This document shows positions 36,105-43,832 of a DNA stretch of 64,000 nucleotides, piece by piece; within the stretch, counting starts at the first letter, position 1; the number at the start of each line of letters is the position of its first letter. The stretch lies in contig DATELK010000190.1 in assembly GCA_035276685.1 (NCBI GenBank), positions 1 through 64,000 of the forward strand, read 5' to 3'. Made by a program: the position numbers and the translations under genes. Source of the stretch: JACVRN01 sp035276685 (GTDB taxonomy: Bacteria > Acidobacteriota > Blastocatellia > Pyrinomonadales > Pyrinomonadaceae). The notes under the pieces are model-generated. The model saw only the letters and a program-made list of their open reading frames with translations. It had not been told where the DNA came from and searched no databases.

Positions 36105-36411
36105 CTCACATGCTCCTTTCCCGAAGAGCCTTGAGCGGCCTGTTCCGTCAAGCGCGCTCAGCCGACTCTTAAGCTACAGAGCGGTGCGCTCATGCGTTCG
36201 GGAGGCCGCCAGGCCCGGATGTTCCCCGCGAGGGAACACGCTTTTTTCTCTTTCACCAGCGTGTTCAGGTTCTCCAGTCTGTACGAGTTTTTACGTTTCG
36301 CGGCCAGCCGCAGGAAGAGCGGCGACCCATGATGAACATCAACTTTCAGGGGGCTGAATCAGAGGCAATATACACGAGACGCCCGAAAGAGTCTAGAGTC
36401 AGGTGTTGAGC
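36105..36411. other. Intergenic, 307 bp
   Basis: Probable promoter region of the small-HEAT operon (minus strand). A short hairpin TGTTCCC/GGGAACA (36220-36238) is followed by a T-run on the plus strand, but no plus-strand gene precedes it. No gene seen. Confidence 0.55.
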
Positions 36412-36894
36412 CTATAGCTCTATGATGCTGGGTGTGATGCTGTCTTCGGTGATTTCCAGTAGTCCTACGGAGCGCGGGAGGCTGAAGCGTTTCGGGCCTG
36501 CGCTGCCGGGATTAAAGAGCAAAGTGCCGCGCCATGTTCCGGCGTATGCCTTGTGGCTGTGACCGAAGATGACTGCATCAGGCATGTGGCGCTCTATGAT
36601 GCGCTGCTGCGCCTGCGTCATCTTCTCGACCGTAGCAAAGATGTGGCGCACGTAGAAGGTGCGCCCCTCAAGGAGCGCCATCCTCTCATTGGGAAAGCAC
36701 ATGCTGTTGGAATCGTTGTTGCCGCGCACGGCTATGACGGGAGCAATCTCTTCCAGCTGCCAGATTAAATCCTCTTTGCCAATGTCCCCGGCGTGAATGA
36801 TGGAATGGACGCCGCGAAACAGCTCAAGGACTTTTTCGTCCAGCATTCCGTGAGTGTCCGAGATGACTCCGACGAGCTTTCGTTTTTCGCTCAT
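36412..36894 (-). CDS. YfcE/MJ0936-type metallophosphoesterase
   Basis: 160 residues from the ATG at 36894; a TTG at 36912 that overlaps the upstream stop is also possible. Calcineurin-like metal-site motifs: GVISDTHGML, HAGDIGKEDL, GNNDS, and GHSHKAY with a preceding His. Family members are small phosphodiesterases with broad model-substrate activity. Co-directional with the DnaJ-domain gene and very close to it. Confidence 0.9.
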   Translation of the reverse strand: MSEKRKLVGVISDTHGMLDEKVLELFRGVHSIIHAGDIGKEDLIWQLEEIAPVIAVRGNNDSNSMCFPNERMALLEGRTFYVRHIFATVEKMTQAQQRIIERHMPDAVIFGHSHKAYAGTWRGTLLFNPGSAGPKRFSLPRSVGLLEITEDSITPSIIEL

Positions 36895-36904
36895 CCCGCG
36901 CGCG

Positions 36905-37717
36905 TCAGTCAATCTTGGACGCCACGGAGTGCATAGTGTCCACTATAAGCACGGCTATTGGCGGATAGAAGAGAAGGTGCGGCTTGACATCATGGCTAAA
37001 GAAGAAGGGCATGTTGTCCAATATGACATAGTGCATGTGCTCGCCCATGACGTAGCCCGCGCCAAGGCTGGCCATGAAGGCCGCTATGAGAAATGCGTAG
37101 GCCGTGAGCCTCGAAAAAGGCTTGTCGGGCTTCTCCTCGTCTTCCATGAGCGAGGTGTGTATAGACTTCGGGCGATAGGTGTAGCGCTCAAGAGAGGTTC
37201 TGAGGCGCGAAGTCAGGTGCCAGACGCCTATCAGAAAGAGCGTTATCAGGATGCCGCGACCGGCCCAGCCGAAGCCCTCCCAGAACTTGGGCTTGAGCAT
37301 GATGACGAAGAAGGTCGAGAGAAAGAGCGTCACGGTCGGGAACACTGCCTGCTGAAGAGCAAAGGTCTCGCGCCTTCCCTCTTCAATCCAGGTGTCGACT
37401 ACTTTGTCCAGACGGCGCTGAGCGGCCACGACCCGGCGCATGCGACGCGCGTGCGGGTTGTCCGAATGCAGCACTGAAGAGCTAGAGGCGCTCACGCCGT
37501 TGCGTATACGCATCTGCTGCGCGTCGTAGTAGGCGCGTTCCTGCGGGTCGCTCAGGGTGCGGTAGGCGAGCGCCAGCATGGCGAAATCCCGCGCGGCCTG
37601 AGTAGAGCCGCCGTTCACGTCCGGGTGGCGTTTGCGCGCCAGCCTGCGATAAGCGGACTTTATCTCGGCAGCCGTCGCCGTGCTTTTGACTCCAAGAAGT
37701 TTATAGTAATCAACCAC
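36905..37717 (-). CDS. J-domain (DnaJ-like) membrane protein
   Basis: 270 residues, GTG start. N-terminal J domain (about 1-67) with HPD: YYKLLGVKSTATAAEIKSAY, RKRHPDVNG. Then a basic linker, two hydrophobic helices (about 135-160 and 168-190) and two more in the C-terminal part (about 215-235, 250-265). No Gly/Phe or zinc-finger region, so type III. Presumably recruits Hsp70 to the inner membrane. Confidence 0.86.
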   Translation of the reverse strand: MVDYYKLLGVKSTATAAEIKSAYRRLARKRHPDVNGGSTQAARDFAMLALAYRTLSDPQERAYYDAQQMRIRNGVSASSSSVLHSDNPHARRMRRVVAAQRRLDKVVDTWIEEGRRETFALQQAVFPTVTLFLSTFFVIMLKPKFWEGFGWAGRGILITLFLIGVWHLTSRLRTSLERYTYRPKSIHTSLMEDEEKPDKPFSRLTAYAFLIAAFMASLGAGYVMGEHMHYVILDNMPFFFSHDVKPHLLFYPPIAVLIVDTMHSVASKID

Positions 37718-38324
37718 CGCACTTTTCTCTCATTGACTCTGGCCAGAAGCGGCAGAGCGAGTGTCGCAAGTCCGATTGTCAATCGGCCCGGTCTGAACGG
37801 GGAGAGGCCCGCCCTCTTAACCGGGATGTAATATAGCACGACCTGCGCCTTTTCGTCTTGTCTGGAATCTACGGTCGGGGAAGGTTTTGAGGCAATCTGA
37901 GGAAGGAAAGTTGCGCGCTCTCTTGTGTAGCTCGGAATACAGAGGTGAGGATGCCAAGGGGGCGACGGCGGTAACCCGGAGACATCTCCGAGCGGGGCGA
38001 GGACGATTAAAACAGACAGTCGCCTCCCTTGGTTCCCTCAAAAGCGTAGCAATGATTATGCCAGCCGGGGTGACGACTCGAAATCCCAGAAAAACCTTAA
38101 CTAGCCGCGCAATTTAGCCCGCGAGGTGTTCACTATAGGCGACACTGCGTGTCTGAATTTGTAGACACTTTCCATAAAAATCCAGCATTTCCATTAATTT
38201 GGAGAAATGCGAGGCACCGCTTCACCCTTGATTCCGGAACAAACGTAGAGGCAATGAGCATGTGAATCATACATCTTCTGCTCATTGCCCCGAACGTCTG
38301 GCGCTTTTTGGACTGAGGCCCTGC
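37718..38324. other. Intergenic, 607 bp, possible structured RNA near 37900-38090
   Basis: No convincing coding region. CCAAGGGGGCGAC (37954-37966) can pair with GTCGCCTCCCTTGG (38019-38032) apart from one bulge, enclosing a smaller CGGAGA/TCTCCG hairpin (37977-37990). Another hairpin, GGCAATGAGCA (38250) / TGCTCATTGCC (38279), follows pepA on the minus strand. A 74-codon minus-strand reading frame at 37817-38041 is not supported as a protein. Confidence 0.45.
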
Positions 38325-39842
38325 TTAGTCGGAACCGTTGCGGCGCGAGGCTCTCTCGACGATGTTGAGAAGCGTCCTCACGGCTATCCCTGTGGGCCCC
38401 TTTGAGCGGTAGGGCTTGGCGTCGTCGCCCCAGGCAGTCCCGGCTATGTCCAGATGCGCCCAAGAGATCCCTTCCGCGAACTCTTTGAGGAAGGCTGCGG
38501 CCGTGATGGTGCCAGCCTTGCGCCCGCCAGTGTTCTTGATGTCGGCTATGTCCGACTTAATCTGTTTCGAGTACTCTTTATCGAGCGGAAGCTGCCAGAA
38601 ACGCTCGCCGACTTCGCGCCCGGCCTCTATCACTTCGTCAATCAGTTCCTGGTCTGTGCCAAGGATTGCGGCGTTGACGTCGCCTAGCGCTATGGAGACA
38701 GCGCCGGTCAGGGTTGCCATATCGACTATGCGCGTCGCCCCTAGCTTCTTCGCGTAAGCCATGGCGTCCGCCAGAATCAGGCGGCCTTCGGCGTCCGTGT
38801 TGATAACCTCTATGGTCTTGCCGTTCATGGCGCGCACCACGTCGCCCGGCTTCGTGGCTTTACCGGACGGGAGATTCTCTGTCGCGGGCACGACGCCAAG
38901 GACAGGGATTGGAGGCTTGAGTTGGGCTATGGCGCGCATGGCACCTATGACGGTTGCGCCGCCCGTCATGTCGTACTTCATCAGCTCCATGTTCTCGCCG
39001 GGCTTGATGGAGATGCCGCCGGAATCGAAGGTCACGCCCTTGCCTACGAAGGACAGAAGCTCTTTGTCTTCGCCGCCCGACGCCGTCTCGCGCGGAGTGT
39101 ATTTCAGGATAATCAGCTTGGCCTCCTGCTCGCTCCCTGCGGAGACGGAAAGAAGCGCGCCCATGCCTTCCTGCTTCATGCGGGCTTCGTCGAGCACGTC
39201 TATGCTCAAGCCGAACTCGCCTGCCACCTCTCGCGCCCGCTCGGCCATGTCTGTCGGCGTCATGTAGCCGCCGGGCTCGTTCGCCATGTCCCTCGTGAAG
39301 TTGACCGACTCGCCGATGATGCGCCCGCGCTCTGCGCCGCGAGTCAAGGCATCCGTGTCAGCGCCGGGGATGATGACGACGAGGCGGTCGACGGTGCGCT
39401 CCTCTTTATCCACGGTGCGGTACTTGTCCGGGTCAAAGAGAGCTATGGCAGCGCCTTCGGCTGCGGCCGAGGCGACCTTTTCGGCGTCCGCCTCTACGCG
39501 CGGCACGAGCGCGACGGACTTAATATTTTTGGCGCGCAGTGAGCGCAGGGCGGTGCCCGCGAACTGTGAAATCTGCGGCGTCTTGAAGTCTGCCTGCTCG
39601 CCCACGCCTAAGAGCAGAAGTCTCTTGGCCTTGATTGAGCCGCCGCCGCCCAGATGAAGATAGGCCGTCTCGCCCTCTTTACCCTTCAGCTCTTCCGATT
39701 CGATTATGGAGCGTATGATTCCACCCGTTGCGTCATCAAGCTCTTTCAAAAATCCCTCGTCCGCCTTCTCGTCCTTGAAGACGGCGACGGCCAGTGCCTG
39801 CACGTCCTCTTCCATGTAATTTCCAGCGCTGCCCAATATCTC
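38325..39842 (-). CDS. pepA: Leucyl aminopeptidase (M17)
   Basis: 505 residues from the ATG at 39842 (GGGAGA ribosome site); the longer ORF start at 39866 lacks one. M17 metal-site motifs: VGKGVTFDSGGISIKPGENM, YDMTGGATVIGAMRAI and NTDAEGRLILADAMAYA. Cytoplasmic aminopeptidase that trims peptides. Last gene of plsY-gpsA-smpB-pepA. Confidence 0.96.
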   Translation of the reverse strand, partial: EILGSAGNYMEEDVQALAVAVFKDEKADEGFLKELDDATGGIIRSIIESEELKGKEGETAYLHLGGGGSIKAKRLLLLGVGEQADFKTPQISQFAGTALRSLRAKNIKSVALVPRVEADAEKVASAAAEGAAIALFDPDKYRTVDKEERTVDRLVVIIPGADTDALTRGAERGRIIGESVNFTRDMANEPGGYMTPTDMAERAREVAGEFGLSIDVLDEARMKQEGMGALLSVSAGSEQEAKLIILKYTPRETASGGEDKELLSFVGKGVTFDSGGISIKPGENMELMKYDMTGGATVIGAMRAIAQLKPPIPVLGVVPATENLPSGKATKPGDVVRAMNGKTIEVINTDAEGRLILADAMAYAKKLGATRIVDMATLTGAVSIALGDVNAAILGTDQELIDEVIEAGREVGERFWQLPLDKEYSKQIKSDIADIKNTGGRKAGTITAAAFLKEFAEGISWAHLDIAGTAWGDDAKPYRSKGPTGIAVRTLLNIVERASRRNGSD

Positions 39843-39881
39843 CATTACAATCGTCTCCCGTAGCAATAAAATTTTGTCCGG

Positions 39882-40349
39882 TTATCTGCGCCCCTCGCGC
39901 TCCTTCAACTGTTGTCGCGTCTCTCGCTCCACAGTCCGCCGCATCTCCGTCTCGCGTTTATCATACAACTTTTTGCCGCGCGCCACGCCGACCTCTATCT
40001 TGATGCGACGGTTCCTGAGATAGATGCGCGTGGGCTGCAACGTCATGCCTTGCGTGGCCGAGGCCGATTCCAGCTTGTCAATCTCTCGCCTGTGCAGCAG
40101 AAGCTTGCGCGTCCTCAGGGGGTCATGGTTCGCCCTGTTGCCATGAGAATAAGGCGAAATGTGTGCATTAAACAACCACGCCTCGCCGTCGCGCACCGCC
40201 ACGTACGCGTCCTTTAGCTGCACGCGCCCGTCCATCACGCTCTTGACTTCCGTGCCCGTCAGAGCCACGCCCGCCTCGTACTTATCCGAGATGTGATACT
40301 CGTGATAGGCGGAGCGGTTCGTCACCAGCACTTTCTCTTCTTTTGACAT
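39882..40349 (-). CDS. smpB: SsrA-binding protein SmpB
   Basis: 155 residues. Typical NRSAYHEYHISDKYEAGVAL, GTEVKSVMDGRVQLKDAYV, and basic C-terminal LYDKRETEMRRTVERETRQQ. Brings tmRNA to stalled ribosomes. No ssrA gene was recognised in this window. Start 7 bp after the gpsA stop. Confidence 0.96.
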   Translation of the reverse strand: MSKEEKVLVTNRSAYHEYHISDKYEAGVALTGTEVKSVMDGRVQLKDAYVAVRDGEAWLFNAHISPYSHGNRANHDPLRTRKLLLHRREIDKLESASATQGMTLQPTRIYLRNRRIKIEVGVARGKKLYDKRETEMRRTVERETRQQLKEREGRR

Positions 40350-40355
40350 ACTTAC

Positions 40356-41360
40356 TTATCTTTCAAACTCGCCGCGCAAGGGTCTGGTCATCAGAGCCTC
40401 TGCCGCATCCCTAGCGCTCTTTCCTTCATAGAGCACGGCGTGGACTTCTTCCGTGATAGGCATCTCCACCTTGAGCCGCGCGGCCAGATGATGCACGGCG
40501 AGAGTAGTCTTCACGCCTTCGGCCACTTCGCTCATCCCTGCGAGTATCTCTTTCAACGCGCGCCCGCGTCCAATCTCCTGCCCGACGTAACGATTACGCG
40601 ACAGGCTGCCCGTGGAGGTCAAGACCAAATCACCGAGCCCGGCCAGTCCCATCAACGTCTCCGTGCGCGCCCCCTGCGCGAGAGCGAGGCGAGACATCTC
40701 CGCCAGCCCGCGCGTGATAAGAGCAGACACGCTGTTTGAGCCAAGGCCGAGCCCCGCGACCATACCCGCCGCGACGGCCATCACGTTCTTGACAGCGCCG
40801 CCTACTTCCGCGCCGACCACGTCCGTGTTCGTGTAGATGCGTAAGTTTTGAAAGCTCAGAGCCTCCTGCACCACCTTCGCGTCTTCCAAATCGTCGCCTG
40901 CCGCGACCACCGCCGTAGGCTGGCCACTCGCCACCTCTTTAGCGAAAGACGGCCCAGAGAGGCAGACAAAGCGCGGCTCGAACCGCTCCTTTAAGCTCTC
41001 TCGCAGAACTTCCGAGACGCGCTTGCCCGTCTCAGTCTCGATTCCCTTAGTGGCGCTGACAAACAGCATTCGCTCCCTGAGTCGCGGCATCATCTGTGCC
41101 AGCACCTCTCGCATGACGTGCGAGGGAACGACGAGCAGCACGAGGTCTGCGCCCGTAAGAGCTTCGTCAAAATCTGACGTAGGCTCGACTCGTTCGGGCA
41201 GAGCGTGGCCCGCCAGATATTTAACATTGACGCGCTCGCGCCTCATCTCAGAGACCTGCGAAGGGTCACGCGACCACAAGCTGACACTATGGCCCGCGCG
41301 CCCCGCTACAACCGCGAGCGCCGTCCCCCAACTCCCGGCTCCTACGACAGCCACACGCAT
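40356..41360 (-). CDS. gpsA: Glycerol-3-phosphate dehydrogenase (NAD(P)+)
   Basis: 334 residues. MRVAVVGAGSWGTALAVVAG nucleotide loop; LFVSATKGIE; VCLSGPSFAKEVASGQPTAV; GAVKNVMAVAAGMVAGLGLG with the catalytic Lys. Makes sn-glycerol-3-phosphate, the substrate for PlsY encoded upstream. A family-1 repeat ends 6 bp before the ATG, leaving no ribosome site, as at waaC. Confidence 0.95.
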   Translation of the reverse strand: MRVAVVGAGSWGTALAVVAGRAGHSVSLWSRDPSQVSEMRRERVNVKYLAGHALPERVEPTSDFDEALTGADLVLLVVPSHVMREVLAQMMPRLRERMLFVSATKGIETETGKRVSEVLRESLKERFEPRFVCLSGPSFAKEVASGQPTAVVAAGDDLEDAKVVQEALSFQNLRIYTNTDVVGAEVGGAVKNVMAVAAGMVAGLGLGSNSVSALITRGLAEMSRLALAQGARTETLMGLAGLGDLVLTSTGSLSRNRYVGQEIGRGRALKEILAGMSEVAEGVKTTLAVHHLAARLKVEMPITEEVHAVLYEGKSARDAAEALMTRPLRGEFER

Positions 41361-41366
41361 AAAAGC

Positions 41367-41460
41367 AATGCAGAAGGCAGAGTGCAGAATGATGAATTAG
41401 AAGAAGCATTCAAGCTGAACAGTCTTTCTCTTCATTCATCATTCTGCACTCTGACTTCAT
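41367..41460. repeat. Family-1 palindromic repeat, copy E
   Basis: The arm starting at 41367 is identical over its first 31 bases to the left arm of the long element at 12037; the opposite arm at 41434-41460 diverges at its tip. It lies exactly between the plsY stop and the gpsA start. As with waaC, GCTTTT followed by ATGCG joins repeat and gene. Confidence 0.94.
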
Positions 41461-42083
41461 CACTTGAACTTGCTCTCCGTGCCGCCGAGCAGTCTTGCTA
41501 TGTTGGCCCGGTGCATGAAGATGATGATGGCCGCGCCCATAAGCGCTGCGGTTAAAAGCGGCGCTTGAGCTGCGGCGGGCTGAGTCCGGCCGCTCAGAAT
41601 CCAGACGAAGAGCGGCAGCAGCGCGGCAGCCGTGATGGAGCCGAGCGAGACGTATCTTGTGGCCCACACGATTGCTATGAAGATTAATCCGGCGCAGGCT
41701 ACCGCCAGGGGCGAGAGCGCCAGAAACGCGCCGACGCCCGTCGCCACTCCCTTGCCGCCGCGAAAGCCCAGCCACACGGGAAAGCAGTGGCCCGCTATGG
41801 CCAGCACCACGCTGGCCGCCACCCACCAGTTGATTCCGAAATCTTCTGTTAAGAGCATGCGCGCCAGTATAACGGAGAGCGCCCCCTTCAAAGCATCCAG
41901 CAGGAGCGTGACTATGCCCGCCAGCTTGCCTGCGCGCCTTGAGACGTTGGTTGCGCCCGTGCCGCCAGAGCCCGTCTCGCGCACGTCAGCGCCTGCCACA
42001 GCACGCACCAGCAAGTAGCCGAATGGAATTGAGCCTAAAAGATAAGCGGCAATGAGAACCAGCACGGGTCGCACGTCTTCCAT
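41460..42083 (-). CDS. plsY: Acyl-phosphate:glycerol-3-phosphate acyltransferase
   Basis: 207 residues from the ATG at 42083; the frame runs to 42128. Integral membrane protein with five or more TM helices. PlsY signatures: AAYLLGSIPFGYLLVR, GSGGTGATNVSRRAGK, GHCFPVWLGFRGGKGVATGVG and the C-terminal FMHRANIARLLGGTE. First step of phosphatidic acid synthesis. The TGA stop abuts the repeat. Confidence 0.95.
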   Translation of the reverse strand: MEDVRPVLVLIAAYLLGSIPFGYLLVRAVAGADVRETGSGGTGATNVSRRAGKLAGIVTLLLDALKGALSVILARMLLTEDFGINWWVAASVVLAIAGHCFPVWLGFRGGKGVATGVGAFLALSPLAVACAGLIFIAIVWATRYVSLGSITAAALLPLFVWILSGRTQPAAAQAPLLTAALMGAAIIIFMHRANIARLLGGTESKFK

Positions 42084-42170
42084 ACTCCGCGCCCAAGTGT
42101 GGCAGATACTGTAAGGGCGAACGCGCAATATAACAAGAACAGGTGAAAAGGGGAAATAGCTAGGGAGGAA

Positions 42171-42210
42171 GAAATTAGCAGGGATGAACAGGATAGACAG
42201 GATAAAAGAG
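42171..42210. repeat. Family-2 repeat, left arm only (copy c)
   Basis: GAAATTAGCAGGGATGAACA... matches the left half of the family-2 palindrome with two changes; the right arm is missing. It is next to the 21-bp tandem repeat region, so the other half may have been lost. Confidence 0.8.
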
Positions 42211-42289
42211 AAAGTGTTTCATCTCTATTCTAAGGATGGAGCGCGAGGGGCATAGGATTATGAGTTTAGGAATTAGGATGGCCGTCGAA

Positions 42290-42457
42290 GTGGCTTCGCT
42301 CGTCAGCGAAGTTTCATCGCCCGCCGTCGAAGCCTCATCGCTCACGGGCGAAGCCTTATCGCGCGAGGGCGATGCTTCATCGCTCATGAGCGAAGTGTCA
42401 TCGCCCTCGCGCGAAGTGTCATCGCTCGCGGGCGAAGCCTCATCGCTCATGAGCGAT
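42290..42457. repeat. Eight 21-bp tandem repeats encoding heptads
   Basis: Eight back-to-back units of exactly 21 bp (starts 42290, 42311, 42332 ... 42437), consensus GCNTCATCGCTCNNGNGCGAA. Each unit is partly self-complementary. Both strands are open: plus strand gives units like SSLMSEV/SSLAGEA within a 113-codon frame (42236-42577), minus strand gives ASPVSDE/TSLMSDE within a 91-codon frame (42175-42450). No ribosome site or family match; expression not supported. Confidence 0.93.
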
Positions 42458-42488
42458 GAGGCTTTTCATGGGCGCGAAGTTGATAATG

Positions 42489-42536
42489 ATACAGTCTTAG
42501 GCTCTTCGCTCGTGAGCGAAGAGCCTAAGACTGTAT
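42489..42536. terminator. Perfect 23-bp stem hairpin
   Basis: ATACAGTCTTAGGCTCTTCG... and its exact complement with only GT between. It includes the GCTC-GAGCG core of the tandem repeats next to it. It may be the end of that repeat array rather than a terminator; there is no T-run. Confidence 0.7.
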
Positions 42537-42590
42537 GCTTTCAAGGCGAGACGGGGATTTTTGGCTCTTTTCTCTAAAAATTTAGCTTCT

Positions 42591-43826
42591 CTATATGAGT
42601 CGTCGCCTCAAGAGGTCTAGTGCGCCCTGCGAGGCTCGCCAGCGTATGAGGTGTCGGTCGCCGGGCAGTTGCAGCTTGCGGTGCTCCGTGTGCGCGTCGT
42701 CCGAGAGGGCTATGTAGACGAGGCCTACGGGCTTCTCTTCGCTTCCGCCGCCGGGCCCGGCTATGCCTGTGACGGACAGGCCGAAGTCTGTTCCGGCGCG
42801 GCGTCGCACGCCTTCGGCCATAGCCTCCGCGACTTCTGCGCTGACGGCCCCGTGCCTGCCTATCAGCTCCTCGTCAACTCCGAGCAAGCGGGTCTTGGCT
42901 TCATTCGAGTAGGTGACGACCGATTCCATGAAGTAGACGCTTGAGCCCGGTACGTCTGTCAGCCTTTGACTGATGAGGCCGCCCGTGCAGCTTTCCGCGA
43001 CAGCAAGGGTGAAGCCGCCGACGGCGAGCCTGAGCCCCACGACTTCCTCCATAGTCTCGCCGCGAAAGGCGAAAATGGAGTGGCCCAGGCGCTCTTCAAT
43101 CTGTCCGGCCAGCCCATCCAGCAGAAGCTCCGCCTCGGCTTCGGTCTTCGCATGCGCCGTCAGGTGAATCTCAATCTCGCTCCGGTTGAAGAGAATCGTC
43201 GTCTGCGGGTTCTTGTACTGCGTGTAGACGGGAGCTATGCGCTCGTCAACGGCGGACTCTCCCATGCCAACTACGCGAAGCATTCTTCGCATGACGCGCA
43301 CGTCCCCGGCCTTCGCCACGAGCTTAGGCTGCACTAACTTCTCGAACATGGGATGCATCTCGCGCGGCGGGCCGGGCAGCAGCACCACCGCGCGGTTCTC
43401 GTGCTCTATGTACATCCCCGGCGCTGAGCCGTTCGGGTTAGACAGTATCTCCGCGCCCTCTATTATCATCGCCTGACGAGAGTTTATCTCCGGCATAGTG
43501 CGTCCGAAGGCGCGAAACTTCGTGCGAATCTCTTCCAGCACCTTCTCGTTGAAGATGAGCCGGCGGTTCATGGCGCGTGCGGCTATCTTGCGCGTGATGT
43601 CGTCTTCCGTAGGCCCCAGGCCGCCCGTCATGATGATGACGCTTGAGCGGCGAAGCGCGTCGCGGATTGCTTCTTCCAGCCGCGCGTCGTCGTCGCCGAC
43701 AATCGTCTTCTGCTTAACCTCTATGCCTACGGAGTTGAGATGCTCCGTCAGCCAGAGGCTGTTGGTGTCCGTGCGGTCAGGCGTTAAAAGCTCCGACCCT
43801 ATGGCTATGATTTCAGCAGTCAGCAT
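42591..43826 (-). CDS. cinA: CinA-family protein (NMN amidohydrolase / ADP-ribose pyrophosphatase)
   Basis: 411 residues. N-terminal molybdopterin-binding-like domain (AEIIAIGSELLTPDRTDTNS, MTGGLGPTEDDITRKIAARA, LLPGPPREMHPMFE) and C-terminal CinA/PncC domain (AVAESCTGGLISQRLTDVPG, SVTGIAGPGGGSEEKPVGLV). Recycles pyridine nucleotide by-products; in some species linked to competence. Start 7 bp after the kinase stop, so in its operon. Confidence 0.95.
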   Translation of the reverse strand: MLTAEIIAIGSELLTPDRTDTNSLWLTEHLNSVGIEVKQKTIVGDDDARLEEAIRDALRRSSVIIMTGGLGPTEDDITRKIAARAMNRRLIFNEKVLEEIRTKFRAFGRTMPEINSRQAMIIEGAEILSNPNGSAPGMYIEHENRAVVLLPGPPREMHPMFEKLVQPKLVAKAGDVRVMRRMLRVVGMGESAVDERIAPVYTQYKNPQTTILFNRSEIEIHLTAHAKTEAEAELLLDGLAGQIEERLGHSIFAFRGETMEEVVGLRLAVGGFTLAVAESCTGGLISQRLTDVPGSSVYFMESVVTYSNEAKTRLLGVDEELIGRHGAVSAEVAEAMAEGVRRRAGTDFGLSVTGIAGPGGGSEEKPVGLVYIALSDDAHTEHRKLQLPGDRHLIRWRASQGALDLLRRRLI

Positions 43827-43832
43827 ATGTTG

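Noticed and set aside
36220..36250. Rho-independent terminator on the plus strand
   Set aside because: No plus-strand gene precedes it; stem is only 7 bp.
37817..38041. 74-codon minus-strand frame in the pepA-dnaJ gap
   Set aside because: Overlaps the presumed RNA stem, has no ribosome site or domain.
42290..42457. CRISPR array
   Set aside because: Units are contiguous with no spacers, period 21 bp, no cas genes. The dispersed palindromes also have no spacer arrangement.
42236..42577. 113-codon plus-strand frame and 91-codon minus-strand frame over the 21-bp array
   Set aside because: Openness on both strands follows from the repeat unit itself; no ribosome site, no family and no neighbour support. 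Kept as a repeat, not a CDS.
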